Below are positions 12,985-23,952 of a DNA stretch of 64,000 bases, piece after piece (position 1 is the stretch's first letter; each line of letters starts with the position of its first letter). Source of the stretch: Castor canadensis (lineage: Eukaryota > Chordata > Mammalia > Rodentia > Castoridae); assembly GCF_047511655.1 (NCBI RefSeq), contig NC_133394.1, positions 55,398,501 to 55,462,500 of the forward strand, given 5' to 3'. Below the pieces are notes generated by a model that was not told where the DNA came from, made no database searches, and saw only the letters and a program-made list of their open reading frames with translations. Made by a program: the position numbers and the translations under genes.

Positions 12985-13765
12985 TTCTATTATTTATATT
13001 TATTTTTATTGATAGGTATTAATAATACACATTGATGAAGTTCAGTCTGATACCACCATACATGCAAACAGCACATAGTGACCAAATCCAACAATCCTTT
13101 CTACCTCAGTTTCCACTACCCTTTCCAATACCTAGTAATCACCATTCTACTTTCAGGTCAACTATTTTTAGCTTCCATAAATGAGAGACTATGCAGTACT
13201 TGTATTTCTGTGTCTGGGTTATTTCAATTAATATGCTTCAGTTCCATCCATTTTGCTGCAAATGATTTCATTCTTTCTTGTGGTTGATTATGTATATACA
13301 CTTTAATTAGTCATTCATCTGTTGATGTAAACCTAGGCTCATCCCGTATCTTACCTATGGTGAATACTGCTACAATAAATATAGGCATATAGGTATCTCT
13401 TTGTTGTGTTGATTTCAGTTCCTTTGGGTATATACTCAGAAAAGCAATAGCTAGGTCACATGGTAGATCCCTTTTTAGCTTTTTGTTGAACCCTCATATC
13501 TTTCTCCATAATGGCTATAATAATTTATACTCCCACCAGCAGTTATAAGGGTTCCATTTCTCCATATAGTAACTGGTGTTTGTTATTTTTGAGAATAGCC
13601 ATTGCAATGGGAATAAGATAGTAATCCATTATAGTTTTGATTTGTATTTGCCTGACAGTATTTTTCATATATTTTTGGTCATTTGTATTTGTTCTTTTCA
13701 GAAGTATCTATTCAGATCACTTGCCCATGTTTTAGTTAGATTACTTGCAAAAACACTTTCTGTTA
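12985..13765 (-). mobile_element. Old, diverged L1 3' fragment
   Basis: Read on the minus strand this contains the ORF2 C-terminal and 3' UTR word order of L1: the 'gggcaagtgatctgaatag'-like block, a 'ccaccagcag' counterpart, the 'cataatggctata' block and the 'tacccaaagg' block. It is much more diverged than the other L1s here, consistent with an ancient subfamily. No usable frame remains. Confidence 0.8.
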
Positions 13766-14384
13766 TTGAAGATACACAATTTCAGATTTGTTGGGCCTTT
13801 TAAAATATAAGTAATAAACTGTACTGTTCTAATGGGAATTTTAGAAAAATTAGCACTCATTCTGGCTTTCAAAGAATGATGACTTTTAAAAATGAATGAA
13901 CAAGTAATGTTTTCTAAAAGATATTACTAAGAGAATATATTTACGTCAACTATTTTTTAAATTTACCATCTGTACAATTATAAAACTTAGAAGCATATTT
14001 TTCTAATCTATTTGGATTTTATAAATTACAAATTGGTTCAAAAGTGGAACAAATTATTTCCATTATTTCCCAAGATATAGAAAGTTATTATATTTGATAT
14101 TTTTAATAAATGGATGAATAAACTGCTTACTTACTGCTATACTTGTCAAAACATTTTAATGCATCACCTTTTAATTACTTTGTAAGAACACATAATTGGC
14201 ACTAGGGAAATGGAAATTTAATCAGCTCCTTTTAATGAAAAGTTTGCATAGTTGCTAATAAAGGTATATTAAAATATGAAATCAACAATTTACTTTCTTC
14301 CATTTGGTCATCCCATCTTTATAACATAATCTTTTATTTAAGTTTTGATAACCAATAACAAACACACAAAAAATCCTACCTGTT

Positions 14385-14800
14385 AGTCAGACTTTTGTCA
14401 CTGTGACTAATGCTGGATGTTTTATAGACTAAAGGAAGAAATATTAACTTTGGCTCATCACTTCTGAGGTTTCTATTGCTGGTTCCTTTACTATGGGCCT
14501 GAGATGAAGCTGAACATGATGACTGGGAGCATGTGGTGGACAAAGCAGCTCAGCTCACAGGGAATAGGAAGCAGAGAAAGACAAGAATGGCAGGTGATAA
14601 GACACATCCTTTAAATTCATGCCCCACATCCTAACATTTCCATCAAATTATGAATTCATCAATGGATTGATATATATTGATGAAGTCAGAGTCCTCATGT
14701 ACCTATCACCTCTCGATAACACCATCAGTTGGGGACCAAGTGTTAAATACATGAGCCCAAAGGAGTATGCATCATATGCAAACCACAACACCAACTATTA
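14385..14800 (-). mobile_element. MaLR-type LTR, degraded
   Basis: In reverse complement the sequence follows the MST/MLT-type LTR order, including a counterpart of the '...cacatgagcc...ggggaccaagtg' block and a 'taacaccatc' block where these LTRs carry 'gatggtgttg'. The other end has the 'aaaggaagaaatattaactttggctca' counterpart of the LTR 3' region. No internal coding sequence is attached, so it looks like a solo LTR. Assignment rests on recalled family structure. Confidence 0.6.
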
Positions 14801-15264
14801 AAATAAGCTTTAAGATTAATTCTAGATACCAGGTTTGTCCTGTGGGCAGTTGGGGCTGATGACTTCTCACATACTAGCTCCTCACAGGACCACTTCAGAG
14901 AACCCACCTACACCAGACAGTCCTTTCCACCAAGATAATCCTGGGTTAAAATACCCTTAGTGGATCCCCTCAACATCCATTGTTACACAGTTTAGCATAC
15001 CAACCTTAAGAAGAGGGAGAGACATAGAGAAAGCCCCTGTCAAAAGTGTCAGCACCTGATTATGAATCAGAGGGAAAAGACCAGAACGCTCATTGAAATC
15101 AGAGGGAACATATTCTTCTCCATAACAAGGAAGAAATTTGGACTATATATATATTTATTTTTAATTTAGTATTTTTATATAGTTTTTACTTTTTAATTTT
15201 TTAAAAATTAGTTGTTACCTATGTCACTCTTCCATTCTGTTCAACTATCAATTTGCTTATCTCG

Positions 15265-15385
15265 CTCTTGTTCCACTTTCATTTCTTTCCCCCATTTTTC
15301 TTCTCTTTCCTTTTTTTCTCTCTTCCTGTCTTATCCTTACCTTCCTTTCCTCCCCCTCTCTCTCCCCCTCTGTCACTACCTCCTG
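15265..15385. repeat. Polypyrimidine tract
   Basis: About 120 bases of nearly pure C/T on the plus strand. Long pyrimidine runs can form triplex DNA. No repeat family is assigned. Confidence 0.8.
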
Positions 15386-18300
15386 CTCACTCACTGAATA
15401 GTCTATTATATTACATGTTATAGTAAAGTCTATTATACTTTACATGTTATTCCCATCTATCTTATCCTGCTGCAATCCTTGACAAGAGCACCATTTTCCA
15501 CAAGGACTGAACTATATCTTTACACACATTAGGACCTTATTGCCCCACAGCCCCCACACCTCATATTTCTTCTCCCCTTCACCCTATTCCACCTTCCTAT
15601 CTCCTATTATCCTAGTACCATCTTTTTAATTACCTAATTATCTATCTCTATGAAAACAACTATTATCTCCCCAACACATGCTGTTTATACATAGTATCAC
15701 CAAAGGTTTTTTAAATATATTATGTAAATAACTGGTTTGGCACTGCATATGTGATTTTTTTATTGCTAAGTTATACCTCCAGGTCGGGAGACAGAAATAT
15801 TACAACAATCTATCTAACAACTAAGCTACTGGACTTACAGACACAAACAGACCCCAACACAGTGGTGTGCAGAGACTTTAATACTCCTCTATCACCAATA
15901 GATAGGTCATCCAGACAAAAAAAATCAACAAAGAAACTCTAAAATTGAATGACATTATAGATCAAGTGGACCTGACAGATGTCTACAGAGTATTCTATTC
16001 TGCAATAGCATAATATACATTCTTCTCAGCAGCTCATGGATCTGTGTAAAATACACCATAAATTAGGTCACAAAGCAAGTCTTAACATACTCATTCTATT
16101 AAACCAGCATTGCACTCACCCTAAAACTGGACAAGGATACAACCATAAAAGAGAATTATAGGCCAAAGTCTTTAATGAACATAGATGCAAAAATCCTGAA
16201 TAAAATATTGGCAAATGGAATTCAACTTATTACAAAAGGATCATATACCATGATCAAGTTGGTTTCATCCCAGGGATGCAGGAATGGTTCGACATACACA
16301 AATCATTAAATGTAATACAGCATATTAACAGAATCAAAGACAAAACTACATGATCATCCCAATAGATTCTCAAAAAGCCTTTGATAAAATTCAACATCCT
16401 TTCATGATAAGAGCTCTGATGAAAAAGAAAGAGATAGAATGTATCTCAATATAATAAAGGCTATATATGACAAGCCTATATCCAACATCATACTAAATTA
16501 GGAAACTCTGAAAATTCTCTCAAGTCAGGAACAAGACAAGGTTATCCTCTTTCCACTCCTTTTTTACTAGTCTTGGAATTCATAGATGGGCAGAAGAAAT
16601 AAAAGGAATACAAATTTGAAAGGAAGTAGTCAATCTATCATAAAGATGACATGATCTCATACCTAAAAGACCAAAAAACTCCTAGACACCATTAACAACT
16701 TCAGTAATGTAGCAGGATACAAAATCAATTTACAAAAATCAGTATCCTTTCTATATACCAAAAATGAACAGACTGAGAAAGAATAGAAGCAAATGATTCA
16801 ATTTACAGTAGCCACAAAATAATAAAATACCTAGGAATAAACTTAACAAAAGATATAAAAGACCTCTACAAGGAAAACTATAAACCATTGAAGAAAGAAA
16901 TCGAAGAAGACTACAAAAGACAGAAAGATCTCCCACGATCATAGATTGATAGAATTAATGTTGTAAAAATGGCTCCATTACCAAAAGCAATATGCATGTT
17001 CAATGCAATTCCCATCAAAGTTCCTATGACATTCATCACAGAGATTGAAAAATCAACTCTAAATTTCAATTGGAAGCATGAAAGACCATGAATACCTGAG
17101 GCAATACTGAGCAAAAAGAGCAATGCTGGAAGTATCACAATATCTGACTTCAAACTATACTAGAGAACCATAACAATAAAAAAAACCCATAGTATCAGCT
17201 CAAAAACAGACATGAAGACCAGTGGAACAAAATAGATCACCCAGATAGAAATCCATGCAGCTATGCCTACCTGATTTTTGACAAAGGTGCCCAAAATGTA
17301 CCACGGAGAAAAGGCAGTCTTTTTAACAAATGCTCTGGGAAAACTGGATATCTGCTTACAGAAAACTGAAAGTAGATCCATGCCTTTCACCCTGCACAAG
17401 TATCAACTCAAAGTGTATTAAGGATCTTAATATAAGACCTGAAACTTTGAAGCTAGTGCAGGAAAGAGCAGGGAATACATTGGAATTAATAGGCATAGGC
17501 AATGATTTCCTAAACAGAATTCACATGGCTCAGCAACTAGGAGAAAGTATTGACAAATGGGACTATGTAAAATTAAAAAGCTTTTGCACAACAAAATAAT
17601 TGGTCTCTAAATTGAAGAGGCTGCCTACATTCTGAAAATCTTTGCCAGGTACACATCTGACAAGGGATTAATAACCAGAATATACAGGGAGCTCAAAAAA
17701 CTGTACTCCAAAAAATCAATGACCCATGGAAGAGATTGGCAAATAAACTGAACAGAGCTTTTTTCAAAGGAAGAAGTCCAAATGGCTGAAAAAACACATG
17801 ATGAAATGCTCAATAACCCTAGCCATAAAGAAAATGCAAATCAAAACCACATTAAGATTTCACCTCACTCCTTTTAGAATGTCTATCATCAAGAACAGAA
17901 ACAATGACAAATGTTGGTGAGGATGTGGGGGAAAAGGAATATACTGCTGGTAGGAATGTAAATTAGTATAATCAGTGTGGAAAACAGTATGGAGGCTCCT
18001 CAAAAAACTAAAAAAAAAAAAAATTGCCATATGATCAAGCAATTCCACTTCTAGGGATAGACCAAAGGGAATCAAAAGGAATGTAAGTCAGGTTACAATA
18101 TAGGCACCTGCACACTCATATTTATTGCAGCATTATTTACAATGGAATGGAAACAGCCATGATGCCCCACTACTGATGAATGGATTAAGAAAACATAGTA
18201 TTTATATACAATGGAATTTCATTCAGCCACAAAGAAGAAATTTTGTCCTTTGCTAGTAAATTGATAGAACTGAAGAATATCATATTAAGTGAAGTTAGGT

Positions 18301-18501
18301 AGGTTCAGAGGCCAAAAGCTCTGTTTTCTCTGTATGTGGAATATAGATGTAATAAATATATAACAATATAGTGAAAAATATGTCACACTAAAGGGAGGTC
18401 ACATACCAGATGGGGAGTATAAAAGGAAGTTAAGACGGTGAATATGGTTGATGTACTCTCTCTATAAAACTAACATAGAGTTTTTAAACCTGTTGAAATC
18501 A

Positions 18502-18551
18502 CCATAAGAAGGGGTACAAAACAGGTACCCCTTCTTATGGGTACCTGTTTT
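18502..18551. repeat. Snap-back palindrome in an L1 3' UTR
   Basis: Two perfect 16-bp arms (18502-18517 and 18525-18540) flank a 7-nt loop, and an overlapping pair of 11-bp arms (18518-18528 and 18541-18551) extends the fold. Exact pairing in an otherwise decayed element implies a later or separate event. Confidence 0.9.
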
Positions 18552-18735
18552 AGAAAACAGAAAAACAGAGGAGATGAACCATTCAGGTTATAATACGTAT
18601 ATACCTGGAACTGTCATAGGAAACTCTTTGTGTAGCTGTGTTAAACAAACAAAAATGTCTTTTTCTCTTTTACAAAATTGAGAATGGGAGGGTGAACAGG
18701 TCCTGCTTGAGGGGTTGGTAAGAGTGGGACCAACC

Positions 18736-18862
18736 TTTCCCCTGAATTGTAGCAGACCTTTAAAGAACTAATACCAACACTCCTTAAACTTTTACACAAA
18801 ATAGAAGAGGAAGGAACACTGCCAAACTCATTCTATTAAGCCAGCATTACACTCATCCTAAA
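18736..18862 (+). mobile_element. Displaced L1 ORF2 shard
   Basis: This piece matches the part of L1 ORF2 seen at about 967-1085 in the first element (linker just before the RT domain) but lies inside a 3' UTR. Its right half overlaps the sequence that resumes after the deletion near 16090. Confidence 0.75.
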
Positions 18863-19350
18863 TGGTGATTATGGTGAATATAGTGCAAATACTGTGCACA
18901 CATGTGTGAATATGGAAAAATGATACCTATTAAAAGTATTCCAGGAATGGGAGGAATAAAGGAGAATGGTGGAGAGGGTGAATTCAAGTATGATATATAT
19001 GGTATATTGCAAGAACTTTTGTAAATGCCAAAATGTACCCCCACTCAGCAGAGCAATAAAAATTAAAATAAATAAAATAAGCTTTAAGGACCAGCTTTTT
19101 AAATCACTCTTTCATAAATAATTAAGATTTTTAAAAATAGTGAGGTGTATTCACCAATAAGAAATAACACAGTTTTTAATACATCCAAATGCTTCAGTTC
19201 CTCGTACTAATTGTTCCTCACACTAATGCGCAAGGATATGCTTGAAGATAAAGTAATTACATAAAACTTTTTCAAGTTTTCTTTTGATGATAATATAAAA
19301 CAAGTTAAGGAAGGAATTTTCTGGACTATCTGAAAGAATCTCTTAAAAGT

Positions 19351-19432
19351 ATTTTTGGTAATACTGGTTTTACTCAGGGTGTCATGCTTGCTAGAACAGA
19401 ACTCTACCACTGGAACCAATCCACCAGCCCTT
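19351..19432 (-). mobile_element. ID-like SINE, degraded
   Basis: The minus strand reads 'agggctggtggattggttcc' and 'ctagcaagcatgacaccctg', the same order as the ID-like unit at 12417-12497 with more substitutions. Confidence 0.75.
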
Positions 19433-21324
19433 AAAGAATACTTTAAAGCACAGAATTGCTGTGAACCTCAGGGCAAAAAGTTAGCATTTGTACTTAGGAG
19501 CACATTAGATTTAAGAAATAATCACTATTTAGTTTTTAATACATTTGATGAGGTGATTAAATGAAAAAGTCTGGAGTTTGATAATCTTTTTATTGGTGGT
19601 TGATGATAAAAGGGCTATGTACATAATTCAAGAATTAAAAACACTGTCATACTCAATTTATAAGTGGAAATATCAAACATGAGCAACAGAATTAATGAGC
19701 ATGATTGATGACTGACCTATCACCTGATAAATAAGGTTTAACTATTTTATTGATGGAAGGAGCTACAAACACAAGGGAAGTACAAGAAAACTATTCAAAT
19801 TGAAAAAGCCAAGTTTATCCATCATAGAAAAATATAAACAAAATTAATGTAAAGTGATTTTTCATGTTTTTATAAAGTATTTTCTTCCCATAAATGTTTC
19901 ATAAAATGGTATTGACAAGTATTTACGAAAGACCCAAATTTATTATCTATTTATTTTATGTATGGATTTATCTGAAAAATATTTTTTGTTGTGCGGGGGT
20001 ACATTGTGAGATTTATAAAGTTCTTACAATATATCAAGTATATCACACTTGAATTCACCCCATTCACCACTCTCCTTTATCTCAAAATATTTTTCTACTT
20101 AGTCAAACAGACTTTTACTGTTAGTTGACATATGTAGCCGAACTAATTCATCTATATTTACATATAAGGTAATAAAAATAATCCCATATTCAATATATTC
20201 AGAAATAATCAGCTAAAAATGTACTATGGTCAAATTAAACAAGTAATTACCAAGTAAATTAGCACATCAGATTTTTATTAATTGTATTAATTTTTATTAA
20301 TTTTAATAGGACCATGGTTTATTACTTCTCCACAGAGGCTTTGTGTGGGAAGTTTTCATACCTGAAACTATTTTTGTTCTGGATTGAATTTCAATTATAT
20401 TTTAAAATGTATACACACATATTATATGTATTTATATAAATATATATACATTTTTCAGCCTGTAAAGATTAAATATGAATAATTTTATAACTATATCTCA
20501 AATTGTACCTTTTGGTACCAAATCATGGCTGAGCTGTGAAAAGACTACTATGTGATTATATATTACTAACATAATAAAATTATAATAACAATCAACATAA
20601 ACTAATAAAATATGGTAATGCTTTTCTGATAAGAAACTACCAAAAGGTATTTACAGAAGTATTTTTCAAATTTAGTACCTAACCTTTACTAAAGATAAAA
20701 ACTTAATAGCCTACATATGCAACTGGATCCTTAAAAGTTATGAATTCTATGGATATATATTTGTGGATTTTTTAAAGTCATTGTTAATTATTATGTCATG
20801 ATTAAAATTCATCTTGCCACCTTTTGGAGCACCTGCACCACCAAAGAGTCCTGAAGAGGACTGAAAGAGACCTGAAGAGGAGAACTGCATTCTCCAATTT
20901 GATTCTTAAGCCATGAAAAAATACATACTATCATTAGATCTACAGAAAAAACTTTAAGTAATCAGAATAGAAAACAACTGATTTATTTTAATTCCTGTCC
21001 TTTACATAACATGAACTATAACCTATATAAAAATAACAATTTTATGAGAAAACTTTTAAAAAAGCAAATTCCCCAAACATATATAACCAAATAATTTATG
21101 TGTAAAATGACTTTTTATCAAACATTGTTAAATGAATACCTTATTAAAATTTTCATAAAGGTAAGTATCCCTTACTGTTTTATGAGACTTAGAATAAATT
21201 TTGATAGAAAATTCTCATAAGTGTGTGAGAATAATGATTAAATTGCTAAAAATGTTTTCTTTTTCCACACAAGAACACATTAAATGCAAATTAGAAGTTA
21301 TTAAATACAAATTGAGAAGGTATT

Positions 21325-21443
21325 AACTCAAGTAACTGAAAAGAAGTTTTAAAGTAACATTCTGTAACAATAGTGTTCAGTTTTGATAATATTGGTTTAA
21401 TTCCTTCCAAAGTTTCTAAAGTCTTAAGTGTTATTATGATAAC
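21325..21443 (+). repeat. Dispersed direct duplication, copy 1
   Basis: About 115 bases nearly identical to 22174-22289 in the same orientation, differing by scattered substitutions and small indels. The flanking sequence is unrelated. Confidence 0.9.
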
Positions 21444-21834
21444 ACAACCCATTTATATATTTCAGTTTGTGTGCACATATACTAAATGTGAATAACATAT
21501 TATTACACAGTTTTGTAACATATTTTGATCCAAAATTTCACTCTGAAGTATTCCACATATACAAATACCTTAGAAACTATTAAATTCATTTTTCCTTCAT
21601 CTTATGCCGAAGGACATTTACAGTTTTGAAATTTTGTTAAGTATTATTGTATGTGCAAACAGTGCCATCTTCTGTCAGTTCAAACAATTTGCAGATCTCT
21701 ATAAAATCCATTATTGCATGTAACTGCCATTTTCTTCTTATGCAAAAATCAATTAACTTTTTAAATAAAACCCTTAGAATATTATGAGTATTTCTTGGCC
21801 TTTTTCCAAATAGATACAGGTTAGAAGGAGATTA

Positions 21835-21930
21835 AATCTGGAACTCTTTCATGCTAGACACTGAATCATAAACCAACTATAAAACAGTCTGGATCTCATT
21901 TTCCTCATCTATAAGATTATTCAACTAAGT
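21835..21930 (+). repeat. MIR-like SINE remnant
   Basis: The 'tctcattttcctcatctataa' stretch matches the conserved MIR block that precedes its 3' end. Boundaries are uncertain. Confidence 0.5.
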
Positions 21931-22173
21931 CATTAATTAAGTTTCCTTCATTCTAAAATTGCATTTATTTCTAGCTTTAGAAAATTTTGAGCATTTCTGT
22001 TTTTTAATTCCATAATAAGAAATATAGCGTGGTTAAGACTTTTTTTATAGTTATCTCTTATCATTATTGGTTTTCTTATGCAAAAAATGTTTTGGTTTTT
22101 ACTTATACCTGTCCAAACATCCCTCCCCTAATAATACACATCAAGAAGATTCCAATGATGGTGAAGATAAGTA

Positions 22174-22289
22174 AACTCAAGTAATTGAAAAGAAGTTTAA
22201 AGTAACATTCTGTAACAATAGTGTTCAGTTTTGATAAGATCGGGTAATTCCCTCCAAAGTTTCTAAAGTCTTAAGTGTTATTATGTAAC
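22174..22289 (+). repeat. Dispersed direct duplication, copy 2
   Basis: Second copy of the segment at 21325-21443, about 0.85 kb downstream. Confidence 0.9.
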
Positions 22290-22785
22290 AACTAGAACAA
22301 ACTCAAGAGTGTGGGGAGCTTTTTCTACCACAGCATGGACCAAGAACACCTTGTACTGCAGGCTTGGCACATTGGTTTTTATCTGTACTGCTATTTCATT
22401 CTTCTTCCAAATTGTGTGAAATGTGTTAATGACACAGTAATTTGTTTTGCTAACATCTTTAAGTTTCTGTGTGTAAATCACAACCTTTTGTGTGAAGAAC
22501 AGTAATGTTAGGGAAAGGGAAGAGGATGGAGAAAGAAATTGGTTGTCCTGATATCACTCCTTCCACTGGGAGCTTGGATTAAGGCCAGAGTTCTGGCATC
22601 ACTCTGGTGGAGTATGGTCCTCAAAATCTTGTATAATACTGTGATAAGTAAAATTCTGACCAAATTTCTGGTCAGATAAACTGGAAGTTAAAGAAGGTCC
22701 ACTGAAGGAGTACCTGGAAAACATAAAACACTGGCCCCCAGTCAACAGGTAGCAAGGAATAGATAGGACTTTCAGTCCAATAACC

Positions 22786-22798
22786 GGGGGGGGGGGGG
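22786..22798. repeat. 13-base G homopolymer
   Basis: Uninterrupted G run. Its length may be unreliable in assembly. Confidence 0.95.
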
Positions 22799-22849
22799 TG
22801 TTGAGGGGATTGGAAGAGGGCCCCAAACTTCAGATAAAAACCCACTGCA

Positions 22850-22945
22850 GACTTTGATTTCAGCTTCTTGTGACTAAGCACAGCATCCACTCATACCATG
22901 CCCAGACTTCTTTTCTACAGAACTGAGATAATAAACGGTGTAGTA
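22850..22945 (+). mobile_element. Possible LTR or LINE 3' tail
   Basis: The 'catgcccagacttcttttc' block followed by 'cagaactgagataataaac' resembles the end of old interspersed repeats, but I cannot name the family with confidence. Confidence 0.3.
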
Positions 22946-23100
22946 GCAGTAGAAAACTTGTAACTCACTCAGGCATTTCTCATATATTTAAATATATGAT
23001 TTAAATATAGCATTTCTGGTAGATAGTAAAATTTATTACAGCATTGTCAAATAATTTTCCTAACTGCTTTAAGAATAAAATTCACAATTGACATAAACAT

Positions 23101-23639
23101 TAATCATGCACCTAATACTTCTCACCTACCATGAAGTTATTGATAGAAAATTTCTTCAACGTTGCTTGGCGTTCTTAGTGAGAGGACCTTATTCTAGGCT
23201 ACCTGCCTAAAGCAGGGGGGAGGCAGGACATAACCTGGACATAACCCATAGCCCCAATCTGCTCTGCTTCCCTGAGACATGACCATGGGACCGAAAGTCC
23301 CTACGACGAGGACATGGCACAGAAAATCCGTCAGACGTGGACATGGGACAGAAAAGCAGATGATGATCTCTCAGGAGCAGCCCCTTTCCACGCAGAAATC
23401 AGGCTCTTCTCATGCAGTTCCTCTGGAACTGGAAATCCCAAAGCATCTGCACAAGTTTCTAACATACACTAGACATCACTGTGGCCATCCCAGATGGACA
23501 CACATAACAGTTCACATAAATTTGAAAATAAAAAATTTGAAACTCAGAGATTGTGCTCCCTGATTGCTCAAACCACAGGAATAGGAAGCGGCGCTCCACT
23601 TCAACCTTCCAACAGACACCTGCAGAGCTTGACAACCTG
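23101..23639. other. Unassigned DNA immediately upstream of the CpG promoter
   Basis: Holds a 94-codon open frame (23279-23563) that I could not match to any family and regard as chance. No exon of a divergent gene is recognised. Confidence 0.5.
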
Positions 23640-23658
23640 AGTGCGAATGTCCACCCAC

Positions 23659-23670
23659 TGCGCCTGCGCA
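23659..23670. promoter_or_regulatory. NRF1-like site
   Basis: TGCGCCTGCGCA differs at one position from the palindromic NRF1 consensus YGCGCAYGCGCR. Lies about 210 bp upstream of the start codon. Confidence 0.6.
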
Positions 23671-23725
23671 GATAGGCCGCTTCGTGGTGGGCGGAGAGAC
23701 AGGGAAACGCAGGATTCGGCTGCGT

Positions 23726-23735
23726 GGGGCGGGGC
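23726..23735 (+). promoter_or_regulatory. GC box (Sp1-type)
   Basis: GGGGCGGGGC, the classical Sp/KLF binding core. Confidence 0.65.
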
Positions 23736-23747
23736 TTAGAGGCGCCC

Positions 23748-23759
23748 CGCGCTTGCGCA
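23748..23759. promoter_or_regulatory. Second NRF1-like site
   Basis: CGCGCTTGCGCA, one mismatch from the NRF1 consensus. Confidence 0.55.
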
Positions 23760-23789
23760 GGGGGCCCGGCGGCGCGCTGCGTCGTTATT

Positions 23790-23795
23790 TTTGAA
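23790..23795 (+). promoter_or_regulatory. CHR-like element
   Basis: TTTGAA is the core of the cell-cycle genes homology region bound by DREAM and MuvB complexes. It sits in a GC-rich promoter about 85 bp before the ATG, where such elements usually lie near the transcription start. A weak E2F-like GGCGGGGAAA follows at 23802-23811. MAD2L1 is a known cell-cycle-regulated E2F target; function of these exact sites is inferred. Confidence 0.5.
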
Positions 23796-23879
23796 ACGAG
23801 TGGCGGGGAAACTGCTGCAGAAGCTGCTGCTGGAGCGGTCTGCCCACAGCAAGCCCCACTATCGTGAGCAGACCTCGCC

Positions 23880-23952
23880 ATGGCGCTGCAGCTCGCTCGG
23901 GAGCAAGGAATCACCCTACGCGGCAGTGCCGAGATCGTGGCGGAGTTCTTCT
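23880..23952 (+). CDS. MAD2L1: MAD2L1 coding exon 1
   Basis: Encodes residues 1-24 plus the first base of codon 25. The donor is GTGAGT. Begins with the recognisable N-terminus MALQLAREQGITLRG. Confidence 0.96.

Larger units (their letters stand above)
15760..19078 (+). mobile_element. Older L1, internally deleted and rearranged
   Basis: The element starts in the ORF2 endonuclease region (15770-16090), then jumps at about 16090 directly to the start of the RT region. Compared with the L1 at 1-3760 this omits roughly 0.9 kb. RT, connector and C-terminal regions follow (to about 18310), then a 3' UTR interrupted by a palindromic fold-back (18502-18551) and a displaced ORF2 shard (18736-18862), ending in an L1-type 3' tail with 'caataaaaattaaaataaat'. 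Divergence from the 1-3760 copy and many stops mark it as an older subfamily. An 89-codon open piece at 17330-17599 is the longest ORF2 remnant. Confidence 0.88.
19433..23100. other. Intergenic DNA upstream of MAD2L1
   Basis: AT-rich with no recognisable gene. It holds a dispersed direct duplication (21325-21443 and 22174-22289), a MIR-like remnant (about 21835-21930), a 13-base G run (22786-22798) and a possible LTR tail (22850-22945). The small antisense frames at 22281-22890 have no family signature. Confidence 0.65.

Noticed and set aside
23279-23563. 94-codon open frame just upstream of MAD2L1
   Set aside because: No recognisable family, splice sites or conserved motif; length is within chance.
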